Below are positions 11,080-21,320 of a DNA stretch of 64,000 nt, in pieces; position 1 is the stretch's first letter, and each line of letters begins with the position of its first letter. Location of the stretch: the NCBI GenBank assembly GCA_037833965.1, contig AP031354.1, positions 32,528,001 to 32,592,000 on the forward strand, written 5' to 3'. The position numbers and the translations under genes are program-made. The notes under the pieces were generated by a model. That model had not been told where the DNA came from. It ran no database searches and saw only the letters and a program-made list of their open reading frames with translations. This DNA comes from Marchantia polymorpha subsp. ruderalis. Taxonomy: Eukaryota > Streptophyta > Marchantiopsida > Marchantiales > Marchantiaceae.

Positions 11080-11850
11080 TATTTTAAAGCTCTAACCTAA
11101 TTGCAAAAATGTAAAGTTCAAATAAAATAGATGTTGAACAAAGGATTGATTCAACCTAGCGATTTGTTTTGCAAAGCTTAAGTGTTATTTGTGAAGAAGA
11201 AAAATGAAAAGATGAGGTCATGTATTGAAAACCAATGAAAAAAATTATAAATGGGGGAAAATAAGTGTACTTAATTCATATGAATGACTTGATTGATCAA
11301 CTTCAAAAATTTAAAATTTTCATCAAATTGGATTTGAGTAGCAACTATCATCAAATTTAAATTGCAGATGAACACATTCACTAGATCATTCTTATTACTA
11401 TACATGATTAATTTTTGTATCTAGTTATGCATTTTTATTTCAATCATGTATTTGTTACATTTATGAAATTGATGAACAATAATTTTGTTTTTATCCACAT
11501 AATAATGTAAAATTTTTCACGATGAATTTTTGATATTTTAGCAAATTTCATCATCTATCATTAACAATAAATACTTAAATTTTTGCAAAGAAATGAATTA
11601 TACGTCAAAGCTTCAAAATGTAAATCTGCCCAGTCAAAATTATATACATTTATTCATAGATTACAAACGAAAAAATTGAGACGATGAGTGAAAAAAATAA
11701 AATTATTTAGTATTGAAATATATTTTAGTGTGAAACTAAACTAAGAATTTATTACAACTTCTTGGTTTTTATCTCAAACTTGTGAAAGATTTTTCTGATC
11801 TATATCAAGCTAATATCTATGCTAATTAAAGGTAAAAAGTAAAGATAAAA
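11080..11850 (+). mobile_element. Old Ty3/gypsy reverse transcriptase fossil
   Basis: Short patches on the plus strand resemble the reverse transcriptase region of the intact chromovirus found at 33-39 kb in this same window. They occur in the right order: the GLIQPS-type segment near 11150, the VKKK-type segment near 11200, the [11 protein letters not shown]-type segment near 11320, and the [12 protein letters not shown]-type segment near 11770. The copy is heavily broken, with many breaks, and strongly AT-shifted, so it is old. Its ends and LTRs cannot be made out. Confidence 0.55.
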
Positions 11851-13401
11851 ACTAACTCAAGAGTTCATTTCTCAAACATGTAAAGATTTGGATTCAATAT
11901 GCATATGTTATTTTTTATGGCCAAAAGATATAAATGTCATTGCAAATAATCATAAACATGAAACCTCAGCCAACGGTTGTAAGATGGACTAGCACCACAA
12001 CTTTTCATCTTTCGAGATAGTTCACATTGAAGGATCCAGGGTTTTATCATTTATCTTACAATACGCTGATAAAAACTCAAACACATGAACTAAATGAATA
12101 TTCAGATACTTCACTTTTTCCATTAAATTATCCATTGCATTAAAGTTATCATTTTAGCATATTTTATTTTTTTTGATCATATTCTCTTATATTTCAAATT
12201 TCTTTCAAAGTTCATATTTAAATCTTTTGAATGCATAAAGATTTTTATTTTAAACTTAAAAGTAAAAAATCCTTCAAATATTAACATTTAAATTTTGTTA
12301 GCAATAAAAAGCATATCATTTGCATAAAATATAAAGATATTAAAAACTAAATATCCGGTGATTGACTTTTAAATGTATATTCAAGAACTTTTATTTATTT
12401 TGTGTATCTTTTTTTATAAAATAAGATCAACCAAATCACAAGTACACACAAGAATAAGGAGATTATTATTGCATGTATCAATTTAAAAATAGATTACATT
12501 GTAAACTACAATAATTGTTCATTTTACTTTCAATCTGGTTTTGTATGTCATTTAAAATTCATAAATAAAATTGTTTCTTGATTTGTATATCTATAAGTTG
12601 TTCATTCGTTATTTAAATCACCATCTTTCACATATTGTTGTTCATCATTTATATCCTTTACTATTTTGATGCATATCACTCGAATGTATATAACAAAGCT
12701 TGAATCTATTGTAATAAAATAATTCATCTTCTTCCAAGAATTGTTGCCAAGATCATAGTCATGTCATATCATCATTCAAATGAAGTTCGTGGTCTTATAA
12801 TTTAGTTGAATCATTCTCATTATTCAAATTATTCAAGATTACATAGCTCCAAATGTACTACTCGTGGATCATTACACTTGATATTGGTATGTGTACTTGT
12901 GTTCAAATTTAGAAAATTCTCCTCAAATTCTTAGATCTTATTGGCACATTCTTCTAATTTTTTTTCAATGACACATGATATGAATATGCATAATATAATC
13001 GTAATTCATCTACTTTTGGTGAGATGAAGTGCAAAAAGCAAAACATTGAAGTTAATTTAATTTGCTTATTCAATGATCTATATAATTTTTACTCAAAGCA
13101 TGACATGAAGAAAAAAAATTAAAAAACTTGATGATATAATTTTGAATTGATTCTATGTTTATATACTTATTAAATGCTTACAACTTGTATTCGAAGTACA
13201 ATTTCAAAAATTTTATTCCCATGTACTCATTAAATGATGAATTTGATCCACATGTTACACACTTCATACGACCATTATTAAGAACCCCTTCAATCAGTAT
13301 CGATTGATAGGGTTGTTTTCTGCTTGATTTGGGCGATGAAGCAAGCGGCAACAAGTGTTTATACCACTTTGTTACGCAAAAATCCATGAAAAAAAGCATC
13401 G
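11851..13401. other. AT-rich decayed DNA left of the U6 gene
   Basis: Probably further transposon remains: stop-dense and AT-biased, with no gene that I can support. Composition becomes less AT-rich only at the U6 gene itself. Confidence 0.45.
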
Positions 13402-13408
13402 AAAAAAA
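13402..13408 (-). terminator. Pol III terminator of the U6 gene
   Basis: On the minus strand the U6 sequence runs into seven T residues, the standard RNA polymerase III stop signal. Confidence 0.85.
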
Positions 13409-13454
13409 TTTGGACCATTTCTCGATTTGTGCGTGTCATCCTTGCGCAGGGGCC

Positions 13455-13486
<32 letters not shown>

Positions 13487-13506
13487 ACGGATGTCCCCGA
13501 AGGGAC
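13405..13506 (-). ncRNA. U6: U6 spliceosomal snRNA
   Basis: The minus strand carries a full-length U6 snRNA of about 102 nt. It begins with the 5' hairpin GTCCCTTCGGGGACATCCG and keeps ACAGAGA, which pairs with the 5' splice site, the catalytic AGC triad in GATTAGCATGG, and the internal stem-loop region CCTGCGCAAGGATGACACGC. It ends in TGGTCCAAATTTT. Compared with the angiosperm U6 sequence as I remember it, I notice T for A at nucleotide 20 and C in GCACAAATCG. A correctly placed TATA box and a T-run terminator support a working Pol III gene, not a retrocopy. U6 forms the catalytic core of the spliceosome in the nucleus. Confidence 0.95.
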
Positions 13507-13528
13507 GAGGGAAGAGCTGCAGCTGTGG

Positions 13529-13536
13529 TTTATATA
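13529..13536 (-). promoter_or_regulatory. TATA box of the U6 gene
   Basis: On the minus strand this reads TATATAAA at -30 to -23 relative to the U6 start at 13506, the usual place in plant U6 promoters. The plant upstream sequence element (RTCCCACATCG) is not found at its usual spacing. The nearest resemblance, GACCTACGTCG, matches 8 of 11 bases and lies at -101 to -91 (13597-13607). Confidence 0.75.
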
Positions 13537-16293
13537 CACCTAATTTTAAGGCTGACCAAGCGTATAGGTTTAAAAGTGCGGCCTACAAATCTTTCTCGAC
13601 GTAGGTCATTCCTTCTACTGTTCATTATCTTAAAAATGCAGTTACAGGACCGAAGTTGACGTCCATAATCCTTCCAAGAGTGAAAGGTGTCTTCTTCTCC
13701 CCTTACGTAATGCCCTTCATATTTTACTTCCTGTCCATCTCACTTACTCCCGCGGTTTCAGGACCTCGGGCATTCCTTACGGAGTCATATTGCTATCTTC
13801 CCTATAAGATTCCCAATACCTCTCTCGTATGAATTTAATGTCATCACAGTGTGTATGGAAAATGAGACGAGGAAATAGAAGCACTGTACATATGATCTTC
13901 CTTTGTTTTGAACAAGGGAGCGTAGGCCTAGCGTTCAGAGACAGACTAATTCACTTCATACCATTCTCAACATAAACTTCAAACGGCTACATGCTTCGTT
14001 ACATACTTTTGTTGTCTAAAGAAGACTCGAAAAAAAATGTCGATTTAGTCATTTAGTGCTCCACGACTTCGCTTTCTTTTACAAGGTGTAGAGTGAGGTT
14101 TTGGAAATAGTTCTTTTGGTACGAGAATCTTCATTCATGAGCATTGAATTATAAGAATTCGCAATCAAGTCACATCCAAAAAAAATTCCACCTTGTTGCC
14201 TTATAGATCTTTCATCAAACCATTTACTTCATACTTAAAACCTCAGCCTCAAATCTGCCAATTTAAAGTTCTAGTTTGATATTTCTCGCCGGAGCACTAA
14301 GCCTCTTAAGTACATCATCATCCTTAACAACTTGTATGTGATCTTATGTGCATACAGACATAGTACATATGACAGCGATTGAAGACATTTGTAATCATGT
14401 AACCCACTATTTAAAAAAATTTCATGAATGCTAAAAGATTTCACATGAACAGAAAACGTAAAAAGGATTTGCTAAGGATTAGGTTATATGCGAACTTAGT
14501 AAACTTGATACTTTGTCCTTCTTAATCCAAAAAAACTAGTGGAATGGTGAGAAATATTTAGTTAAAAATCTTCGAACAAGAAATTGATCGAACAACTTAA
14601 CGTCTTGATGTTAACTACAGTTTCATATGCAAAGAGCTTCTACATTGTATTTGAGGGTATCATTAAATTCGTCATTCTATGGAAATCCATTGAATAATAA
14701 ATTCCTGCCATGACATCAAATCACTTTAACAATCAAGCTTTGCACAAAAAGTAGTTTCTAAATGTGATTGGGTAAACCCTTCACAGACTTTGAAGTGTTA
14801 TGTGTGGCTTGATAGTCACACTTGAAACAATGATTATGATGACGAAATTACTAATATTCTAGTATGGAAGAAAAATCAAGAACGTTAAAATTCCAACAAT
14901 TTTTCGGATGTATTGAGTACCTTCCAGCTCTTCCTCAAGAAGATATACCTTTTTACAATTTTTTAGAGTTTATCATTCCATGTTAACTGGATGTATTCAA
15001 ATACGTCAATCATCAACAAATCATTCTTCTCTTCTTCTTCCATCTTCAACTTTACTTTTCAAATATATATTTCTGAAACTATTTTTTTTTTAAGTTTCAA
15101 ATAAATTTACTCGTTACAATAAACTCATTACAATGGATCAGTATTAAGACAAATCAGTAATATTAATGGCACAATATTTTTAGCCGTTAGATTAAGCTAA
15201 TAATACCATATAGGTCAACTGTCTGAACTCTATCAGAACAAACAAAATAGATCTCTGAAAGTTCTCAACTTTAAGATTGTATCAGAAGGTGTAATTCCTG
15301 CTTGGTACAAATTTTTTATAGTTTATTTTGAATTCATCCACTTTGCTCAAAGATGTTATATTTTGTTCTCTCATAAAAGTAATGTGTTCATTGAATAAAT
15401 TGATTATATTGAATTCATCATTTTTTCATATATGATAAACATTAAAAATTTTAAAATATAATGTTTTATCCTATTTAAATATCATTATATATAAATATAT
15501 TATGATCTTCATCATCTCATTATATATAAAAATCAATAAATACATCATTAACATAAAATATTATCAATAATGTAAATTCCTTTTTAGAATATGTAAATTT
15601 TATTTTTATTGTGAATTTATTCTTAATTCGAATTTATTCCATATTTTCAATTTTACTTTATTATATCTATTTTGTAATTAAATTTGAGTTTGATTTTGGC
15701 AAATAGGAGTTCGCAATTTTGCAAGTGATAGTCTATATATATTCACACTTCCACAAAATGAATACGTTTGTGAGTTTTAAATTATGTTTCAAGTTTTGTG
15801 ATGATGAGCATGGCAAAATTCGGTTTGATTTGTTAAAACTGAAATAATATAATATCAGATTTTTTATTAATTTAATGGATTCAGATTGATAAAATATATA
15901 ATTGAAAAATCTAACCAAAATTTAAAAAATCATTATTCTTACAACTTATAAATGTTAGATTTCAATCATAGACTGGATTTTAGATTATAATCTTGAAGAG
16001 TGAGAGAACCATCAATCTTACTAATTTATCAATGTAAAATGCCTATTTAATATTAACAATGAACTTGATTGACTTTTCTTGTACACATATAAAGAGAATG
16101 ATAAACATGATGAACGAAGTTTGAAAATCTCAAAAATTGGTTTTTTATTAGATGAAAAGAGAAAAGTGCAAATCAGTGATTAGTCTATTTTTTTTCAAAA
16201 TCATATAAAAGACAAGTATAAATCAAAATCAGTATTTTTAAAATTATATATGATATTCTATGAGATATTTGGAAGAGAAAAATTGAGTTGCTG

Positions 16294-16311
16294 TATATAT
16301 ATATATATATT
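16294..16311. repeat. TA microsatellite
   Basis: Nine tandem TA units inside AT-rich DNA. Confidence 0.8.
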
Positions 16312-17206
16312 TATATATAATATGTCTTGAAATCTGACAATTTTACCCTTAAAATATTTTTATTTCATTGAGATTCATTTTTTGGCTACTTTTTTTTCTT
16401 GGTTATAGATTATAAGAACGATAACACATTTTTTATTACATAATTTTAAAATAGAAAGAAATATCTGGTTTTTTCTCACAAACAAAATGTGTTTAACTCT
16501 AACAGATAAAGATTGTATAGATTGTGTAAATCAAGCTTCATAATAATTTTTTTTTAACTTCCACCCTACCTATCCATATTGTAGGGTTTTTAGGGTTTAC
16601 CCATTAAACCTTAAACCCACACACAATTTTTCTTTCTATAATTTGTTGATATGCTTCAAGTTAGTTCTAAGAGATGTCTTTCCGTGAAAATTATAAACAA
16701 CTAATTACCCGTTTTGTTGAATTCAGATCGGTATATACCCATCATATGTGAATGAAAGAGTCTGCTATTCCACTTCTCAGATATGGAGGTTCCACAAGCT
16801 ACAGCATAGGAACACATCAGGATATATAGAAGCTTCCTCATGAGCGACATCTTCTTCTTTTTAGAGCAAATTTCCAACTGAAGGTTTTATGTATGCTAGG
16901 CGAATTGGTTATTTATTTGAAGTATTGCTTGAAGAATTTGACGCGGCATTCCAGTGAAACTCCATGCGCAAAGATCAGTGAAGAGGTTGGGAGATTTTTA
17001 AGGTAAAAAGTTAGTTCATGTTAAATATCTAGTGTATTTTTCTTGGTGGACATTTCCTGGTCAGCCTCTAGAGCTAGCCCAACAGACGTCGAGCAAATGT
17101 ACACGTAGGCGACAAGCGTGTGTAAAACAAGAATGTACGATATTTTCCAATCCTTCAGTTCCACCTTAATGCAGGAGGTTTAGCAACTTGAAGTCCCCCT
17201 CAATGT

Positions 17207-17232
17207 ACAGACTATATGACTATATAGTCTGT
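17207..17232. repeat. Short perfect inverted repeat
   Basis: Arms ACAGACTATAT and ATATAGTCTGT are perfectly complementary, 11 bp each, around a 4-base loop. No T-run or gene end adjoins it, so its role is unknown. Confidence 0.6.
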
Positions 17233-18600
17233 TCATAGGACATATGAACGTCAACGACCAAAACAACAACAGGATCTGAAAGAGAGTTTTTTCTTGGGGA
17301 AAAAGGGTTCAGCTAATACGTGTTTTATTTATGTTCAGTTTTTATTGAAAAATTATAGCCTAAAATTCTATTTTCACCCATGTTATTCGAATTTTTTTAT
17401 GTCCATCCAAGGAGAATTTGTCAGGTGTGAACATTGTGCACTTTATATTTTTCTTGCATATATTCTTTATATCTTAATTAATAATAAGATTTGTAATATA
17501 TTCATCCTTTGCGTAGAATAAGATGAAAGTTTCACTCGTTGGGTGTATATATTATATGAAAATTTAGTGAGTTTTATGTTGATTACTACTGATACTAACA
17601 TATTTACTCGACATTCACCGAGGATATGGCATGAGGTGAATAATAATATCTCATATATTTTATTGTAGCAGGCTTGTAACGTACAATCATAAAAGCACAT
17701 GCTTCTCGTTATGCATCTTAAAAGACATGACGCTTTGAGTAAGATGGACATAACTTTCCGTGTATCTAATCATTTTCATCTTTTATTCTTCATGACAGAG
17801 AATGAATTATGAGAATTCTTTCTTTGTGCGATTATGCCACTTTTCTTTATGCCAGAGAGGTTTATGAGAATTTGTCTTCTGCATGTACTACTCCTACGTG
17901 ATATTCACTTAATCTTTCGTTTGAACCGACTCAAACCAAACGTAAATGAAGTGAGCTGGATATCATGCGCGTTTGTTCCACCCAAATTCTTTAGCACACA
18001 GGCCATGTAGTCCATCATCACGTTCATTCGCTATCTAAATTCGTTAAAATACGCTGCCTTGGACTTAAACATGAACTTCATAATTGAATCAATATGATAA
18101 TATTTTTATGCAGACGGTGATAATTAAGATATTGATAAATCACTCTTTACTTTATAACGTAATGTAACATTCCACATACGTATAGACTATATTTACCTGA
18201 TTGAGACAGAAATGTACAACTTGTGGTTGTTTTTCTTTTATAAAGGCTATATTCATACGGAGCAATGTCATAGTCAACATCTAACTACGTGCTTCATAAT
18301 TTATGTCACATACTGTTCACTCATTGATAAGTTGTGTCACGTATCATCTACTCATATTTCTTCCTTCCTTGAGAGTTATAAGGCATTCCAACACAGTGGG
18401 TGATTTTAGCTAGTGTTTAGGCTTATGTTTGTATTACTTCTCATTAACGTGCACTTTTTCCCTTAGTGATATAGAAGCTTGTGTGTTACAAGTGTTCTTC
18501 GTCTACCCAGGTATAGCTTGAGCTCCATAAGAACGTATAAACTGGCTACTGTCACCTTTAACATTCTTTCCACCGACTTATGCATGTCAGCGATAGATGA

Positions 18601-20522
18601 AGTAATTATGAGAAACATTATGAGTTTGCAATGTGCTTTTTAAGCTCTGCAGTTCATGGCGGGGCTGAGCCAGTAAATCTAATTTCCCCCGCATCGACCC
18701 ATGCAAGGAAATGTTAATGATAAAACGAAATTTGCTGCAACCATGTGAGATTTCTGCCTAGGTCTCCAGTGCCTAACCACCAAGTGCTCGCAACTAAAGA
18801 GGCACTAATTTCAGAGTGCCGGGAAGCCGAAGAAGTAAGTACCGCTGGCTGTGTCAGGCCGAACGAGGCTGAACCTCGAAACGGTATGTGAAGGAGACGG
18901 GAGAACGAAACGACCTAATTTGGCAGTGAAAAGGAGGGCAAGAGTCCAGCAAAGCACAAGGAGCAAATAAGAGACAAAGTTGAAAACGGTTACACGCGAG
19001 GCGAAAACGACAAGACAAAGGTGGAACTGCACGTGAGACCTCATACAGGACTCCTAAATTAAGTTCTTCCCTCGAAACAAATGGCTCCAGAAGGGGAGCT
19101 CTACATGGGGACATGGAGACATGGAGCTCTTCTCTGAACAGATAATATTGTTGACCTTACAACACTTCCAATCAGGGAAACATCTGGACAGTCTCTACTT
19201 TCCCCATGATTTTGAAAAACCCCCGATCCAGGTTTAGTTTAATCAAGAGTATTTAAGCACAGAATCCGACTTGCCTCTGTAGAGAGTGATACGTATATAC
19301 AGTATACCAAACTCGAGTTACTCAAAATACCTACCGGTAATAACTTGACTCACGGGCGAGTCTTCATACGCAGCGCGGTCGTATTTGGTAGCTTGACCTT
19401 CGGTCAAACCCTCTCCGTTGAGATATAAGTGTCGCTTTATGACAGTCACCCGGTTCCTTCGTAGAGTAGAGGTACAGGTGGGACGGCTTCCGCGCGAAGT
19501 ACAGCCATTGATACCGACTTCGTTGTGTCTTGAACCAACATGCGAGCACGTAATTTGGCTAATTACGTTTTGAAAAGGATATTTAATGGGTTTATTCTGA
19601 GCTTAGTGATCACGTCGAGTGGAGAGGGCCGACACCACAACACACAATTAGGTGGTAGATCATGTTCGCATCATAACTTCTGCGAAGTAATGTGGCCTCC
19701 TCGCATTGAATGGCCCCTCCCTCTTACAAGAACATTATCTCTCGGAGTTTCTGTGATCCGAATCCCATCGTACAGTCTCCAAGAACGTTTTCAAAACTAG
19801 GCTGCATGGGAAACTATGCCCCAGGCTTTAAGGCAACGAATCGCAGGCCGACACGTCTCCCGGGAGCGGCTTCTCGGACTGCCGCCCGGTATTCGGTGGA
19901 CATCGCGGTCGTCTGAACTGCTTGGTGGGGCGACGGACTCGGAGTTTCCGTGACAAAAATGCATGAAGCGAGCGCGTGATTTTCTCGCGAATTCGCCAAT
20001 CCGTGATGGAAGTCGAGACTCGGGGATGCCTACCGGTCACTGTAGCACGTAGACGGGAGGCAGGGAATAATGCAGAATCGCCGAAAACTCAGGCACAGTC
20101 GGAATTGAGGGCAGAAGAAAGCGGGCCCGAGTTTGTTCTTATACGGCACGTGACAGTGGGCGTCGGGCGGTTTCCCGGGCGCCTGCATCGGAAAGGGTGA
20201 TGGGCAGTGAAAGGAGAACTTTGTCCACTCATGTGATGCAATAACTCCTCGCTTCGGAGCTCCAGCTCGGACCTTTTCGCCGGGAGCCTGAATTTTATAA
20301 TTGATTTGAAATGGTTAGTTTGGTGGAAAAATTTATTTGCCCCGTTCAAACTCCTTCCCCCCGGAGGTAGCTAGCGAGCGAGAAAGCGAAAGCGAAAGCG
20401 AAAGCGAGTGCGCTCTTACATGGAGTTCTGAATTCACTTGTTCCAGTCCCGAGTTTTCCCGATGCGAGAATGCCGTACAAGAGCTAGATTCCGTAGGCTG
20501 CCTGCTCTTGTAATGGAATTCA
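18601..20522. other. Intergenic DNA upstream of the MES gene
   Basis: GC content rises from left to right. No recognisable protein is encoded in either direction. The last few hundred bases should contain the MES gene promoter. Four GAAAGC units lie at 20382-20406. Confidence 0.4.
20382..20406. repeat. GAAAGC tandem repeat
   Basis: Four exact tandem copies of the hexamer GAAAGC, shortly upstream of the CT-rich MES leader. Confidence 0.85.
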
Positions 20523-21320
20523 TTGGTCTCCGAGTCCCTGTATGAAGTGTCTTTTCCCCTATCGCCTTTCGCATTGCGTCTGCCTACCACCACCACCACC
20601 CGGCAGCTGCACTCACCAGCTGCCTGCCGCTGCTGCCGCTGCTCTCCTCAGCTCTGGCGCGCCTGCCGCTCCTGCCGCCGCTGCTGCTGCTGCCTCTCCT
20701 TCTCTCCTTTGCCCTCCTCTTGCATTTCTTCCACTCTCTTCTCCTTCTTCCTGTCTCTCAGGGAGTGTCTGAGTCTGTTGTCGCCCCTGGGTTTTGGTTC
20801 CTGTCTCTTTCTACTCTCTCCGATAAAAGTGAGAGCGCTGGACCGCTGAGAGAAGAAGGGTGTCGTTGTCATCATTCCGTGGAAGGAAGAAGCTTTCGAG
20901 ACGACTTTGATCGGGGGCCGAGCTGGACTGAAAGCTGGCTAGCTGCTGCAGCTGCTGCCGCATCAGAACTTCGAGGAATTTTGTTGTTGAGGTTTGACTG
21001 GAGTAACTGACTGACTGGCGGGTGGGCGAGAAGGGAGAGTGAGATAGCAGACGGTGAAATTGGATGGATGAGCACTAGGGAGGAGAGTCATGGTGGTGCT
21101 GGAGGCCGGGAGTGGGGGATCGGAGAACGAGATGGGGCGTTGGCTTGTTGTTGGAGCGAAGCATTGGAGAGGGGAGTGGAGGTGGGCAAGAGAGGCGTGT
21201 GAGTAGTGGACGACGGGCGAGACTAGTTGCTCGGACGGAGGTCGGTTTTGTACGAGAGAGAATTGAGTCGAGAGCTGCGGCGAAAGAGAAGCCGGTGTAG
21301 TGCAAGACTGCCGCTTCAAG
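20523..21320 (+). promoter_or_regulatory. Probable CT/GA-rich leader of the MES gene with an upstream ORF
   Basis: This stretch precedes the MES start codon. It begins with a CT-rich and CTG-rich half and turns GA-rich. Its extent as a transcript leader is inferred. An ATG-started upstream frame of 76 codons (20542-20772, Ala/Pro/Ser-rich) would come first for a scanning ribosome and might lower translation of the main frame. Confidence 0.35.

Larger units (their letters stand above)
13608..18600. other. AT-rich gene desert
   Basis: I see no supported gene. There is a TA microsatellite at 16294-16311, a short run of telomere-like TTTAGGG units near 16583-16615, and a small perfect hairpin at 17207-17232. 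The rest is stop-dense and AT-rich, probably decayed transposons that I cannot assign. Confidence 0.45.

Noticed and set aside
14500-14900. Possible Ty1/copia integrase remains on the minus strand
   Set aside because: Resemblance was too weak to tell from chance in AT-rich DNA.
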